Origin: Zygaena filipendulae
Lineage: Eukaryota > Arthropoda > Insecta > Lepidoptera > Zygaenidae
Direction: 5' to 3'
Assembly (NCBI GenBank): GCA_907165275.2
Contig: OU015669.1
Coordinates: 10,500,501-10,564,500, forward strand
DNA: 64,000 nucleotides
Every line of letters starts with the position of its first letter. Within the stretch, counting starts at the first letter, position 1. A program made the position numbers and the translations under genes. Positions 10,530 through 24,100 of the stretch are shown piece after piece. The notes under the pieces were generated by a model. It did no database searches. It saw only the letters and a program-made list of their open reading frames with translations, and had not been told where the DNA came from.

Positions 10530-13500
10530 TCGGGTACTGGCACTATCTATTTTTGTTTATTTCGTTAAATGTAGTCCATTAGTCACCAATGTATCGCGGC
10601 TGTATAGTACATGAGCCATTGTGTCAGGCGCCAACCGCCAAGGAAGTAGTAGTTTGGCACCAGCGACGTAGGCACGCCGGCCGGCCCATCTGCAGCGACA
10701 CTACGCCCTGTCATCTGCTATTGTTCTGCGCTCTACAACATTATTAGCAGCAATTACGATTCGGAACGCGTTCTCTTGTTTATGGCGGGCGGCAGTCGTC
10801 TGTCCAGTTTATTGCAAATAAAAATGTTCGATCTTATTAGATGCAGTCGAGTCAATATAATAAACAGGTACCCACACCTATTACGGTAGATAGCCATATA
10901 CCTACATGCTTCCGTCTTCGATCATTCTCTATTTTATTTATTCAATCCATTCCAATTTGTCATTTTATGGCTCTACCGTTTGTAAATAAATAAAGACTAC
11001 ATTCACGAAGGCTACACAGCCCATCATAAGTTTTAAAATTGTCATTTTTGCTAATGTCGAAGTGTAGATCTAACACAGAGAAACGCCCTCGTGTTCCGTG
11101 AATGTCACACTTAATTAAAAAAATCAATGTAACGCCTGCTCTACGGAAAAACAAAACAACTGTAATTTTTTTCGAAATAAACTGTCCTTTTTTTGTTTTT
11201 GCCACTTTTCGCGCATAACGGTTATTGCGGTTACGGTTACTCAAATACTTCCAATCATTTGTGAAGTTGGCATCTCATTCTTCAAATGACGTTTAAAATT
11301 TCTATTATAAGGCCAAATTAATGAAACTGTCCTAAAAATCAATCAGGATGTACAGAACTATGCTAGAAATGACTCCTCGATGCTCAAATACATCAAATTT
11401 AATGAGATGCTGGAATGTCATTTGTGAAGTTGGCATCTCATTCTTCAAGCTGCGTTGGTAAATCAACAGAACTATTGTTGAAATCTATCTGGAACTGTAG
11501 AACTATGCTGGATGCAAGTAAATCTAAAGTTTTTTTGAGATGCCAATAGTTGATATGCTATAGGTTCACATTGATCGGTTACGGTTGTTGGAGTCTGTAT
11601 ACTCCCCATATCTATCAAAAAAGCTTTAGTCTTAGAAAAATAATAAAATTAAGAAAACCGTTAAACTATATGGAAGATTAGTTTTCGTGAAAGCGATTTC
11701 CGGTTTTTGGCTCCTTTTGCAAAATTTATTTAGCTGCAATTACTTTGTTGTACCCTGAGGTTGTACCTATATCTATAAGAATCTGTTCAAATTAATTATA
11801 TCATTCATTCCCTATTCTTACTGAGCCGGGTGGTTGGTAGGTGCTATACTAAGAAGTATAGTAGGTACATACAACTAAACCCAACCACGCTTCGCTGTGA
11901 CTTTGTATGATTCAAATAATACCTACCTATTAAATTGTTAAATAAAACCCGTTCCTGTGGGAACTTTTCATTTATTTATACAGTTTTATACTTTTTATAT
12001 ATACATAACCATGGTATATGATATTTAGTATTTGAAGCACAATTTTCATGTACCATCTCTATAATAGTTACTGACTAGGATGTGATGAGATAGCCACACG
12101 GCACACGGCCGGCCGTAGCGGACCCTACTTTATGCACGAATTGTACGTAGCATATTTTGGCGTAGAGCCTGCTACGCGCCGCTACGTAACGATCTATGAC
12201 GTGTGTAATTAATTATATCATCAATATGTCATTTAATACCATACAAATACAATTGAAGCTTCTGTCTGTCATTTTAGAACTTTTAGGTTTTAACCCATGA
12301 ATTCATGTCATACAACACGCACTTGGCCGCTTTTTTCGAGTTCATGGTTTCAAAATTATTTCGTATAAATTATTTAAGATCGGATAGAAGCCTTGGGAGG
12401 TGAAGAAAAAGCTTTTCAACGGAAGATAAACGTATCACGATTAAACAGAGTATAATAAAGAGTACACACTTCCACAATAACAGCGAGGAAACATATTTTC
12501 ATTCCCGCAAAAAAAAAAAAATAAACCGTTAGGATTTAGGAATGATATCTCAGACTGTCTGTAAAAACATTAAAAGTTTATAAATACCTGTAAATAAAAA
12601 ATAAGATCAAGCCAACAAAATAAAATCAAGACCATTATACTTACATGCCTATTATTATAAAACAAAATCCTCCGCCGCATCTGTCTGTCTGACTGTTCGC
12701 GATAAACTCATAAAATTACTAAACGGATTTTGATGCGGTTTTCACGAATTTCTTCGTTAGTAAGTTCTAATAGTTAATATTAATAAATTGTGAACGTGTT
12801 TTGGGTAGTCTAAATTGTAATACTTAGGTTTAGGTAATTATTTTTATACATTCCTCGCCTCAATGCCACTATGGGCATAATTTGTAATAAAAAATAATGT
12901 CTTAGCCATTTTTGCTAGGCCATTGTATTCGGCTCTAGATAGAGACTGTTAAATTAAACTACGCAATTATATTCCAACGTACGTATTGTCAGTTAGTACG
13001 TACCTACCTACCTGGTACTACGTTAGCTAAGTCCATAATTAAACCGGACACAGTTGCCTAAAACTTTCAAATTTTTATTTAAAACTATGGAAGTTGTTGA
13101 CACACACTTTTTAGAAGATGTTTTGTTGATTAGTTCAAACTGAGTATCAGTGGAATGAAATAGTTATATTCTCTTTGAGTTGGTTACAATGTTGCAATGA
13201 TATTATAAGAATTAAAGGAAGGTTGCATTTTACATATTGTATTTTACATCAAAACTATCTAATATTTATAAAGTCTTTATCCCGTCGTTTACAGAAGTTT
13301 TATAGTTTTATTGCCAATAAAAAAATATCTTTAGTAATAAAAACGGTCTAGTATTTTTTTTTTATAAAGTTTATTTCGGTCTCATTTTTAAATGATTGAG
13401 AATAATAGGCATTTGCTTTTGCTTTTGCTCCAACATTTTATCCAATAACGGGGTGTTTTTTGAGGTAGTGAGTTAAAAGCATTATTTTTTTTGTATTAGT

Positions 13501-14400
13501 AAGATACAGAATAAATTATATTGAAAGATTTATACATGTTTCTAAAGTGGCCATACCTGCATGACGTCAACGAACGCTGAGTCGGGCGGCACTAAAATGC
13601 AGGCCATGTATGGCCGCGGATTACCTTAATTGTTACTTATCTACTTACTACTACTTACGTTTATGATCATTTGAACGTTTTATAATTCGTTACTCTACCA
13701 TAATATATCAGACACAATTTAGGGTACCTACCTAGGTTTTTTTTATCTTTTTTGTCTTTTTTACAGCCGATGCTTTTGTTTACACCTGACTTCAAATTCG
13801 TTATGTAGATTCAGGGCCTAAGGTCCCGCCTTAAAACAAGTACGTAAACAGTTAAGTTTGTTATGGCGACCTAAAATAATAAATAATTATTCGAATTTGT
13901 CATGGCATATAAAAAGAAAGTATAAAACATATTACTTAGTGCGTAGTACTCTTCAATCAACAGATAAATAGTAGAATTGAGATGCGCCCGATAGTTCATG
14001 CAAAAATTATTTAATTTTTTTACCAAATCTATTATTGACTTATGTCCTTACTATTAATTAAAAAAGGTGCACCAAATCTCGTACGTAATACAATACAATA
14101 AAATACATTGTATTTGTTAATCAGGAGGTATTGAGATGAATCGATGGACAGCGACGGATTTGAGAAGCACGTAGAGTAGTCATCAGTGCTTAAAAGTTAG
14201 TCTTGCCAATGATATAATATAACAAAAAAAAGTGATAGATACTACAAATCAGTAGGGAAACCAAAAATTGGCCATGAGCGATAGAGAGTCAGATATTATA
14301 GGTACACTCTCGCACTCGCTCGCACGACGAACATCAGTAGAGCTTTACAACATTGGGTTGTACCTACAGCTAGTATGTGCAATGGGGATATTGACTACTT
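10530..14400. other. Gene-poor stretch
   Basis: I find no supported coding gene here. It contains a direct duplication near 11255-11450 (32 bp of CATTTGTGAAGTTGGCATCT etc., offset about 161 bp). There is a Helitron-like 5' fragment at 12655-12770, a GC-richer patch at 10620-10800 of unknown meaning, and AT-rich sequence. The 94-codon minus ORF at 10960-11244 has no recognisable domain and biased Lys/Asn content, so it is probably chance. Confidence 0.5.
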
Positions 14401-14410
14401 TTGAATCAAA

Positions 14411-14690
14411 ATTCTAATTAATCCGTCAGTTAGAAAATAAAAAAAACAATAGACACGTATTTTTTGCTTTTTCAAAAAAATTAAAATATACAGAGATAAA
14501 ACGCATTCAAGTTTAGGGTGAGGGGGTCGTGACGTCACTAACCGCTAAAACCGCCATACAAACTGTCCGAATAGTGACGTCACGCGAAATTTCAACTCAA
14601 TGTATCGCCGTTATTTTTTGATTACGTAAAAAAAAAAAAAATACGTGTCCAATATTTTTTATTAATCTACAAGACGGGCTAAAAAAAATT
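14411..14690 (+). repeat. MITE with two TGACGTCA palindromes, copy A
   Basis: About 280 bp with related ends (CTAATTAATCCGTCAGTTAG at the left; complement of CGGGCTAAAAAAAATTAG at the right). TGACGTCA occurs at 14530-14537 and 14575-14582. Related copies lie at about 32133-32420 (inverted) and 35690-35970. Confidence 0.65.
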
Positions 14691-14759
14691 AGTCAACTCG
14701 CCCATTTTCCGGGCGGCAATGACGTATCTAAACTCTCTATTGGAATATTATCATTCCAC

Positions 14760-15007
14760 AGTCCATTCGTTTGACCAGTGCTCGCGGAGTTCCCTCGGGC
14801 ACAGCTCGTGTCGAAGCCGCGGTCATTCGAACTTTAAATATATTGAATTCGAAACAATACGCGCATTAATTGAACAATACCTATACCTATTAAGTTGGAA
14901 TAAAGTTCGAATTTGAATGCAGTTCGACTTGTGCGTTGAAGGCAAACCGTTGAAAGAAAGTTTTGTAAGGGAAGCAGTGAAAAAAGTGTTGTTTATCATC
15001 GCTACTT
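14760..15007 (+). other. Candidate non-coding 5' exon
   Basis: A patch with moderate GC, no long ORF, and an initiator-like CCAGTGCT near 14776. It carries a run typical of insect 5' UTRs (GCAGTGAAAAAAGTGTTG) and ends at a strong donor, CTACTT|GTGAGTACT. The next gene on this strand, the GPCR, begins with an untranslated acceptor at 26581, so this could be its first exon. That link is inference only. Confidence 0.25.
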
Positions 15008-15104
15008 GTGAGTACTCAACAGGTATTTGAAATTGCTATGGGAATTTTTTTATTCGGTAAATGTTAAATTTCTATGTGGAATTGAAGCCTTCTGTGTATG
15101 ATTA

Positions 15105-15835
15105 TAATCTATACTAATAATATAAAGAGCAAAAGTTTGAGAGTTTGTGACGTTGTAAGGGATAATCTCTGGATCTACTGAAACGATTTTGAAAATTCTT
15201 TCACTTATAGGAGGCTGCAGTGATCCTGAGTGTCATAGGGTATTTTTTATCCAGGAATTCCCGCGGGAACTCCGAATTTCCCGCGGGTAAAACCACGGGG
15301 GAAAGCTATCTCTGAATCTACTGAACCGATTTTGAAAATTCTTTCACTTATAGGAAGCTGCAGTGATCCGGAGGACTGTAAGTTTGTGTGGTTGTAGGGG
15401 CTAATCTCTGGATCTACTGAACCGATTTAAAAATTATTTCACTTATAAGAAGCTACAGTGATCCTGAGTGACATTGGGTAAGTACTTTTTATCCCGGCAT
15501 TCTCAAGGGAACTCTGAAATTACCGCGGGTGAAACCGCGGGGGTCAGCTAGTATAATAATAAAGATAAATTAAATAATAAATTTTAATAATTTAAAGATC
15601 TACTTGGTTCCATACTATATAGCTGATAATATCACTACATCAAAGTCGCTTCTCGCTGTCTGTCTGTCCCTATGTATGCTTAGATCTTTAAAACTACCTA
15701 CGCTACGGATTTTCATGCGGTTTTCACCAATAAATAGAGTAATTCATGAGGAACGTTTGTATCTATATTTTATCCTGGTATTCCCGCGGGAACTCCAAAA
15801 TTACCGCGTGTGAAACCGCGGGGGACATCTGCTAG
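15105..15835 (+). repeat. Cluster of three to four Helitron-like copies in tandem
   Basis: Repeated GGATCTACTGAACCGATTTT plus AAAATTCTTTCACTTATAGG blocks at about 15170, 15305 and 15410. Hairpin ends are CCGCGGGTGAAACCGCGGGG then GTCAGCTAG (to 15552). A further copy ends in ACCGCGGGGGACATCTGCTAG (to 15835). Confidence 0.6.
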
Positions 15836-16084
15836 TAATAGATATAATCATGGAGGTATAATGTAAACCAAGCTATTTATTCATTTATATTTACGCTGCA
15901 AGTAAGTACAGGCCAATTCTACCGGGCACAGGTATTTGGTAATATTCGGAAGGCTGTGTTCACCACAAAAAGCGTTCAATTCGAGGGAAAAAGCGGGAAT
16001 TGAACGCGGCACCTCTTGATTGCGAAGCGAAATGCAACTATTTGCACTCGAGTCTGATGAGCGTTTAAATAATTATTACTAACT

Positions 16085-16205
16085 AATTTCGGAGTTCCCG
16101 CGGGAATTCTGGGAAAAAAGTACCCTTTGTCCTTCTCTGTACTCCTGACAACGTACATGCCAAATTTCATCCAAATCCGTTCAGCCGTTTTTGCGTGATT
16201 GAGTA
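16085..16205 (-). repeat. Helitron-like fragment
   Basis: TTCGGAGTTCCCGCGGGAAT, GTACCCTTTGTCC, and a CAAATCCGTTCAGCCGTTTT block, without the terminal hairpin. Just upstream, 15985-16040 holds a degenerate tRNA-SINE head. Bases 16210-17150 hold no gene. Confidence 0.5.
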
Positions 16206-17169
16206 AACGTATGCGAGGATAAGAGCTCGAAAGTGCATTTTCATCCGACTTGCTTCAAATTTATCGTCACTGCTCAGCTCCTATGAGTATTAACGTTATG
16301 TTATATAGCCTATAACCTGCCCAGGAGTATGGACTACAATCGTGCCAAGTTTGGTTAAAATCCCTTCAGTAGTTTTTGATCCATGCCTGCACATACAGAC
16401 AGACAGACAGACAGAAAATTTACCGATTGCATTTTTGGCATCAGTATCAATCACCATTCATCCTCCAATATTAATTTTTAATATATATTCAACTACAGTT
16501 TTATTATAAGAATTGAAGAAGATAGATACCTAGATACTAGCTCTGGAATTCCGGAATTCCCTCAGGGACTCTTCGAACCGGGATATAAAGTGGGTAGGTA
16601 CTAACAAATATATACAGAGGGATATTGTAGTTTTCAATCAGTAAAACTACAAACAAACTTTTCTCTGTAATAAAATTATTCACTACATTTAAAAAATCAA
16701 GGTACCTACCTACTATAAGTACAACGGAAAGAACGATCAACTTATATACATACATACCTACAGGTATGCTACAAATACCTATAGTTATTCTTTTTCCTCT
16801 TATGGACTTTCGCATATTATTTTTGGCCAGTTTCAGGTAAAACAAAATTTATCTACCTATATAACTTATCGTATTAGCATCGTTGTTCGGTTTGAAATCG
16901 CAAACCATGGTGCAAAAGCTTTCGGTGGACAGCGAAGAAATGGCATAATACCTTCATATTATAATCTTCTTTCGCACATAAACAACCATCACTGCAAACA
17001 TTATTGACCCAAACAACACTATGTTAAACAAAAAAAAAAACAAAACATTATTTTTATAATTATTTGTCAACTCTAAAATAAACGAAACAATCTCCATCTT
17101 CGAATATGACGCAGTCATATCACACATGCCAGAATTCACACAAATAGAGTGATGTTGCATTAAATTATA

Positions 17170-17695
17170 AAAAGCAGTCCGTTTGTGGAATTCGCTACCT
17201 GTAGAGGTGCGAATGGCCAAATCATTACCTATCTTCAAGGGCCTGGTGAAGACTTTCTACCTCACTCATGGATCGTAACTTGCTGTAGATTAACATTTAT
17301 AGTATGCACCTGTGTTTTATCACATTTATAAAGTTAGTATAATTATACTGTACGTATATATTTTTCTGTATGTATATTTTATATCTATGCGCGTATCTTT
17401 GTATATCTTTTTTATGTATTTTTATTATATCTTTTTTATGTATTTTTATTTATGTTCTATGTGTATATTTTGTATTATTATTTTGTATTATCTTATGATT
17501 CCTGTTCTACCTATATTATACCAAATCAATATATAAATTATCTGTATTTGTCCTATCCACCCAAAGGTTGTCTGGAAGAGATCGCTAGTAAAGCGATAAG
17601 ACCGCCTTTTGTATGCCCTTAGTTATAAGTTTCTGTAAACACACTGTAAAATTATTTTGGTGTACAATAAAGTGTATTCTATTCTATTCTATTCT
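17170..17695 (+). mobile_element. 5'-truncated LINE, 3' end
   Basis: The first 90 bases read WNSLPVEVRMAKSLPIFKGL then VKTFYLTHGS and a stop. That is the typical C-terminus of a Jockey-like LINE ORF2. A 3' UTR follows with the GAAGAGATCGCTAGTAAAGC / GATAAGACCGCC motif and GTACAATAAAGTG. It ends in an (ATTCT)n run at 17673-17695. This is a 5'-truncated, non-functional insertion. Confidence 0.75.
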
Positions 17696-17797
17696 AAATT
17701 CTAATCATAACTTGGTGAAAAAACTAGGACGAAAAAACAAGCGCAGCCTTCACCTAGAAAAATCGCCTAAAAATCACACCAGTGTTATGTAAAGTGA

Positions 17798-18125
17798 CGT
17801 GAGTTGGTTTGTTTGTTACACTTTCACGCCTTAACGGCTCAACAGACCATCATATTTGCATAAACATTGTAAGGGGTACAGAGAAGGACACAAAGGTACT
17901 TTTTACCTGGAATTCCCGCAGGATCTCCAAAATTAACGCGGGTGAAACCACAGGGAACAGCTAATAATAAGTGAGAAAATTTTGTGTCCTGTTTATACTC
18001 AAACGGCAGGATAGTTTTGGATAAAATTTCAAATGGAGATAGACTTAGGTATACCTATATTGGAGTTTCCGAGGGAATCCGGATATTCACGTGAGTGAAA
18101 CAGCGGGGGCGAGCTAGTGTTATAG
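17798..18125 (+). repeat. Two Helitron-like copies in tandem
   Basis: The first ends in GGTGAAACCACAGGGAACAGCTAA (to about 17967). The second ends GTGAGTGAAACAGCGGGGGC then GAGCTAG (to 18116). A third fragment ends with AGAGCTAG at about 18640. Confidence 0.55.
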
Positions 18126-18920
18126 CTAATGCGAAACTTTATGTGCGCGTGTGTTTCTATGTTAGTAGAAACTCCTTCACACTCTATCAGATAGACTGAA
18201 AATTTGGAATGGAGATAGCTTTAACCCCTAATTAATATAATAGTACATTGTTATCCTAGGGGTGAAAGTAACTTAGTAGTAGTCTTTCTCCCGAGGATAA
18301 CACTGTGCTTTTCATTACGAATGCAAGGAAAGTCAAAATAAAAATAGGAATTAGCTAAAGAAAAAAATGAGTGAATTTTATTTTACATAAATCAACCATT
18401 AGGTGTGCTACTGGCCAGTAAGTATGCCCCCTACGACATAAAAAAAAACTTGAGTTTCTGCAGTATCCAGCTGTCAGTTGAAAGCGATTCTCCTTAGGGC
18501 TGAAAAGGGTTACTTTCAACCCGCTTCTCAGGCAACTTCAGACCTACTTTCCGAGTATGAGTCATCAAAAGGTTACTTTTTATCCCGGAGTTCTCGAGGG
18601 GTTCCCAAAACGCACATGAGCAAAACCGTGGGAAAGAGCTAGTTACGGCCTCAGGCGAAACAAAAAGTCAGGGCATACAAAGATCTTTTCAAAGCCCAAA
18701 GGTGTGCTCCACAATCTCAAAATTTCCATCGCATCAGGAAACTGGACCAATCGTGATGCTTTGAATAAAACATGGCGGATCGCAGCCGCCCGGCGCGTCG
18801 CGTCGGGACCGTTCGGAATTAATATTATCATTTTAGATTTGAAAATTCTTAGATTTTGCGTTCAAAATTCGTGTGGCCTTCATACATAATAACAGATAAG
18901 TAGGTAATACGACGAACAAC

Positions 18921-19165
18921 GATTGGCGCAGTAGGTCACTCACTATCCATGCCTACCCGCTAATCAAGGGGTTCCGGGTTCGATTCCCCGTGGGGGTGAA
19001 CTTTGTGTAACGAACGCAGGGTTCCACTTTCCAGTATGGGCGTGTAATATATAGGTATGCCGTGTATGTAATAATAGTTCATACCACGTGATGCTTGTTT
19101 TCCACGACAAAGCTGATAGCTAAGTATGGGAATCTGTATGTTGTGAAGTGATAATTTTTATTTAT
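18921..19165 (+). repeat. tRNA-derived SINE
   Basis: Box A-like TTGGCGCAGTAGG near 18924 and box B GGTTCGATTCC at 18978-18988 give an internal pol III promoter. The SINE body follows, ending in GTTGTGAAGTGATAATTTTT. The cloverleaf is not completed, so this is not a tRNA gene. A head-only fragment lies at 39888-39945. Confidence 0.65.
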
Positions 19166-19169
19166 AACA

Positions 19170-20208
19170 TAATCTTAAAAGAAGGAATTGCTAATGAGAG
19201 AAGTGCCACTATGACACATCACAAATTGACTCGCATTGTAGGCAATGCCGAGATACACGCCTATAGAAAGGTATTTTAGTAGAGTTTTCGAGTTATAGAA
19301 TCTATAACTCGAAAATTATCTGATAATACACAGTCTTCGGCGACAATGAGAAGTTGCTAGGCTTTGAGCTGGGATGGCAGGACAACATTACTCAGAGTTG
19401 CGCAAACCAGTCCCACGAAATACCTACGATTAGTAGGTATCTAGTGTCCCAGTTTAAGAAGAAATGAACTGACCTGTATGAATGATGGATTTATTCGTTT
19501 AAATATTCATAAATTCATAGTTTACCTTTCAAATGAAGATACATAGTCTAAGTAGGTAGTAATCCCATATCAATGCAGTAGGTACCTACAATATATCGAT
19601 GAAAATGGTGATTGAACGAAACTATCAACGAACTATCCTAAAAAAAATACGTTAAACCTTTTCACTCGGTCATTTGCAATGGAGTTCGTCGGAGGTTTCA
19701 CCCGATGGACTAGTTAAAACTTTGATTGTTGATCCTTTGAGCAGAGCTTTGACTGTTAGACTAAGCCTAGCTGATTAATTAATTGACTCTATGCTAATGA
19801 TTGTAATTGGTTTTACCGTTACAAGTAAAAACGATATAAAATGATTAATTTAATAAATATTAATCTAAAGAAACAGGAGCATCTCGATTCACTCTGACCA
19901 AAATATCCCTTGCTCAAAACGTGTATGTGCCTGTAACACAATCAGAAACGCTCTAGATGGGGAAAAAATACACAAATCACTTAATATTTTGTGAGTCCTA
20001 GAATATGTTAAATATGTATTATTTAAACTTAGCCTGGTCTGAAAAGGGGAAATTTTTTTTGTTTTGCCATAAACATTGGTTACCCAGCACGCTCAAGCGA
20101 GTTTGTGATATTTTACGCGTTTGGAATTGTTTTCTGTGTCATAGGACAAGAAGTAAATCAGGCCCAGGGCCTATTTTATCATAGTTTGAAAATAGCAAAC
20201 AAGTCAGG
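19170..20208. other. Gene-free stretch before the retrotransposon
   Basis: AT-rich sequence with no long ORF or clear repeat signature. A short self-complementary patch (GAGTTATAGAATCTATAACTC) sits near 19290. Confidence 0.45.
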
Positions 20209-20212
20209 TACC

Positions 20213-21139
20213 TGTAGCGGAGGTGTTACGAGCAGGTAGGTATTAAACTCACATTGATGTAGAAAATGGAATTTTGGAAGTGATTTATTGTTAAAAACTT
20301 AGCGCTATATATACAGAAAACCTTAAAACTAACAACCAATCAAAAACACAACATTAAATATTTACAACCAAACAACCAATGAGAAATCGTACATTAAATG
20401 GCGGACAGATTCGAGCGAGATGCTAGTTTCTAGAATTTCATAGTCTCCTCTCGTCGCACACTCGCACCGCGCATGCGCGGGGTGCGCGGCGCGGAGGACG
20501 CGGGCGGCGCGCGCGCAGGAGCTCAGTCCGCCGCGTCTCAAGCGCCAGTCGCCATCGATCGTTGAGAGCGCAAGGCCGCGCGTCTCGCGCCGGACCGCGA
20601 ATCGTGGATGTGCGTGTGGTGCCGTACAGGTGTCTCCGACCGAGTAGTTCCATGGTGCTTGATGGTGTACAACAGCGTCGCAAGATCCAGGCGATTAAAA
20701 ACGGCTCTTTTCAGAGCCACTCTTTCCATTTTGATGTACTGCCTGATCTTGCTTGCGTAGTTACTTCAGTGAGTGTGACCCAGGAACGTGACGTCGCTTG
20801 ACTGTTCCTTCGAATCTCCAGCGAGGTCGTCTTTTTCAAGATTGCTCCTCGCACTTTCCTCTGTCTGGAATTCGTTGGAATTGAGTCAGCTAGGCAATAA
20901 AGAATAACATAACAAGTTGTCCGTGTCCTGTTTCTTTCTTGTGATTCGATAATAAGGTGATTCCACTGTGTATGTTATTTCTCTCTTGCTCCTTCAACCT
21001 TCCTGATCCTTGATCCAATTCCCCGGTAAAGGTATGTTACGTACACGGTTTGGTAATGGTAGGTAGATGGAGGTAAACCGCTGTGAAGTATGTAAGTATT
21101 TTCGTAAGTATTTCTGTGCTCATGCGCAAGGTGTGCACA
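20213..21139 (-). repeat. 3' LTR (927 bp)
   Basis: Bounded by TG...CA. It contains a CpG-rich block (about 20455-20600) and TATATATA at 20306-20313, followed on the minus strand by AATAAA. These are likely the promoter and poly(A) signals close to the end of the LTR. The short ORFs inside recur identically in the other LTR and are not genes. Confidence 0.92.
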
Positions 21140-21149
21140 GTATCCCCCT

Positions 21150-24100
21150 TCAAGCAAAGCGTACGGTTTTCTTCACGACTCGTCCGCTCCGGGTGATGTA
21201 AGGTGACGTAGGTAAGACAGCTGGAGTCGAATTCCTTGTTTCACGTGTTTCGACTGGATCACGGTTCGGTGAACTCGATCTCTTGCGTTCCGACGTGACG
21301 TCAGTGTCGCTCGTGCTTACGTCTTCTTCGTTAAGTAGGTAGGCAGGCTTGAGTCTATCCAGTGATATCACGGTTGTGCGTAGTGGTAACTGTATCTTGA
21401 AATACTTCTCGTGACGTTGTAGAACTTGATAGGGTCCGTCATATGGCGGGGTCAATGGCGGTCTGACCGCGTCGTTTCGAACGAAAACGTGTGTACACGT
21501 AGCTAGGTTCTTGTGTACGAACGTAGGTCGTGACGTTGTGGCACGATTTGTGGGTATTAACGTTGCCATTGTTCGGCTTAGCCGTTGCACGTATTCTGCA
21601 TCTTCGATTTTCGACTGTGTAGGTACGAAAAAATCGGACGGTATTCGTAGTGTTGCGCCGTAGGTCATCAGTGCAGGGCTGAGATTATCTTCTCGTAGTG
21701 CGGTGCGTAAACCAAATAGTACGGTGGGCAACTCGTCTACCCATGTTGTGGTTGCACCGCGCGCCATGAGAGCTGCCTTCATTGTACGATGAAGTCGTTC
21801 TACTTTTCCGTTTGACTGGGCGTGATAACTTGTAGTGCGGATTCTAGATATACCCCATCTCTTCAGTAGTGTGTTGAATAGTGCTGACTCAAAATTTTGT
21901 GCTCTGTCTGTCGTAATTCTGAGCGGGACGCCAAATCGCACTATCCAGTTCTCGTAGAGGGCTTTTGCGACGCTTTCTGCGGTGATGTCTTGAACTGGAA
22001 CAGCTTCCGGCCATCTGGTGCGTCTGTCTATTATGGTGACGCAAAACTTGAAATCGTGCGATAATCGTAGCGGTCCCACGACGTCTATGTGTATGTGTTC
22101 GAAACGTTGAGAAGGTGGAAACTCTGCCAGAGGAGTGACGACGTGACGATGTACCTTGCTGCGCTGACAGTCGATACATGCTTTGGCCCATGTTGCTACA
22201 TCTTTGTTCATAGCTGGCCAGAAAAATTTCGATGCTATCTGCTTCCGTGTGGTTCTTGCCCCGGGGTGACATAGCCCGTGTTGCGCTTTGAATGCGACAT
22301 AGCGGTATGTTTTAGGTAAATACGGACGGGGTGACGTAGTCGATAGCTCGCATGTGATTGGTCGGTCGAGTCCGGGAAGAGTTACTTCGGCGAATTTCAA
22401 GTTGGGTTGTTTCTTTAGATTTCTCAAGTCTTCGTCGTTGCTTTGGTCTATTGCTAGTTGGTTGTAGTCTATGACATTTGGGTTCTGGATGTCTTCGATT
22501 CGTAATAATGCGTCGGCGATTGGATTTTCTTCACCTTTGATGTACTTGATACTTGAACAAAATTGAGATATGAAATGTAGCTGCCGTTCTCGTCTCGGTG
22601 TGTCGCTACTACTGGCGGGTCTGCTGAGTGCGAAAGAGAGAGGCTTGTGATCGGTGAGTATAGTTACTTCGCAGCCTTCGATTAGTCTTCTGAAGTGTTT
22701 TACAGCCATGTACATAGCTAATAATTCGCGATCGTACACGTTGTAGCGGCGTTGCGTAGGGCTCATTGACTTCGAGAAGAATGCTAATGGTTTCCAGTTG
22801 TTCTCAACCTTTTGTTGTAGTACTGCGCCTAAACTGTGATCCGAGGCGTCTGTCATTATAGCGAGTTCGCAACCGTGAACGGGGTAGCTTAACGTTGTTG
22901 CTTCGGTAATGCTTTGGCGGCATTTTTCAAAAGCTTCGTTCGCTTCCGGTGTCCATTCTATGGGCGTTTTGTCATTCTTTTTCTTGTTGTGAAGAAACTT
23001 GTTGAGTTCGTGTTGATGATCGGCTTGATGAGGTAGGCAATCTCGGTAAAAATTAAGCATGCCTAGGAAGCGTCGTAGTTCGACGATTGTCTTCGGTTTC
23101 GGATACGAGGAAATTGCTTCGATGCGATCTATCGTAGGTTTGATACCACTGGCGGAGACTTCGTAGCCTAGGAAGTTTATAGTTTCAACTCCAAACTGGC
23201 ATTTGTCGACGTTGAGTGTGACGCCGTGTTTGTCGAGACGTTCTAAGACTTGATGGAGAAGCTTCTTATGGTTGTTTTCATCTTCAGAAAATAGGAGAAT
23301 GTCGTCGACGAAACAGAAACAGTCTTCTATACCTCGGAGAACTTGATGCATGAATCTTTGAAAGGTTTGACTTGCGTTGCGTAGACCGAACGTCATGCAT
23401 GTAAATTCGTATAGCCCGAACGGAGTGATTATGGCTGTTTTCTGTGCATCTTCTTTACTCGCCATGGGAATCCAGTAGTAAGCCATCTTGAGATCAAGTT
23501 TCGAAAATATTTTTTTGTTGTTGAGTGGGTACGTGAAATCTTGAATGCGTGGTATCGGATAGCGATCGGGTTGCGTCACTGCGTTTAATCTTCGGTAGTC
23601 GCCGCATACACGAAGTCCGCCGTCTTTTTTCGTGACGACGTGTAGAGGGCTGGCCCATGGACTGCTTGAAGGTCTGCAAATGCCAATCTCCATCATCCGA
23701 TCAAATTCGGCTTTTGCGGCGTTGTATTTGTCGGGCGGTAGAGGGCGGGCGCGTGCCGAAAGCGGAGGACCCGTCGTTTCGATGTGATGTACGACGTCAT
23801 GTTTGGCTGGCTGCTTAAGAGAAATGGGTCGGAGAACGCCAGGAAAATGCTTCAAGATATCGTGATATTGTTGGTCGGAGCTCACGATGCGAATGGACTC
23901 GGCGGTTGTTGATACTTCAGTGGCGTCGACGGTAAGCTTGGTTTCGTCGTCGATTAATTTTTTTCTGTGAAGATCCACAAGGAGCTTGTAGTGACGTAAG
24001 AAGTCTGCACCCAATATGGAAGTCTTCACGTCTGCGACAATAAATGTCCAGGTGAAACTGCGCCGTAGTCCCAGGTTGAGCTTGATTGTTTTCTCGCCGT

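Noticed and set aside
18921..18995. tRNA-like sequence with box A and box B
   Set aside because: It lacks a paired acceptor stem and continues into a body shared with other copies; it is a SINE head.
20438..20801. ORFs inside the LTRs (also at 25440-25803)
   Set aside because: They are the same in both LTRs, overlap on both strands and come from CpG-rich LTR sequence with no protein resemblance.
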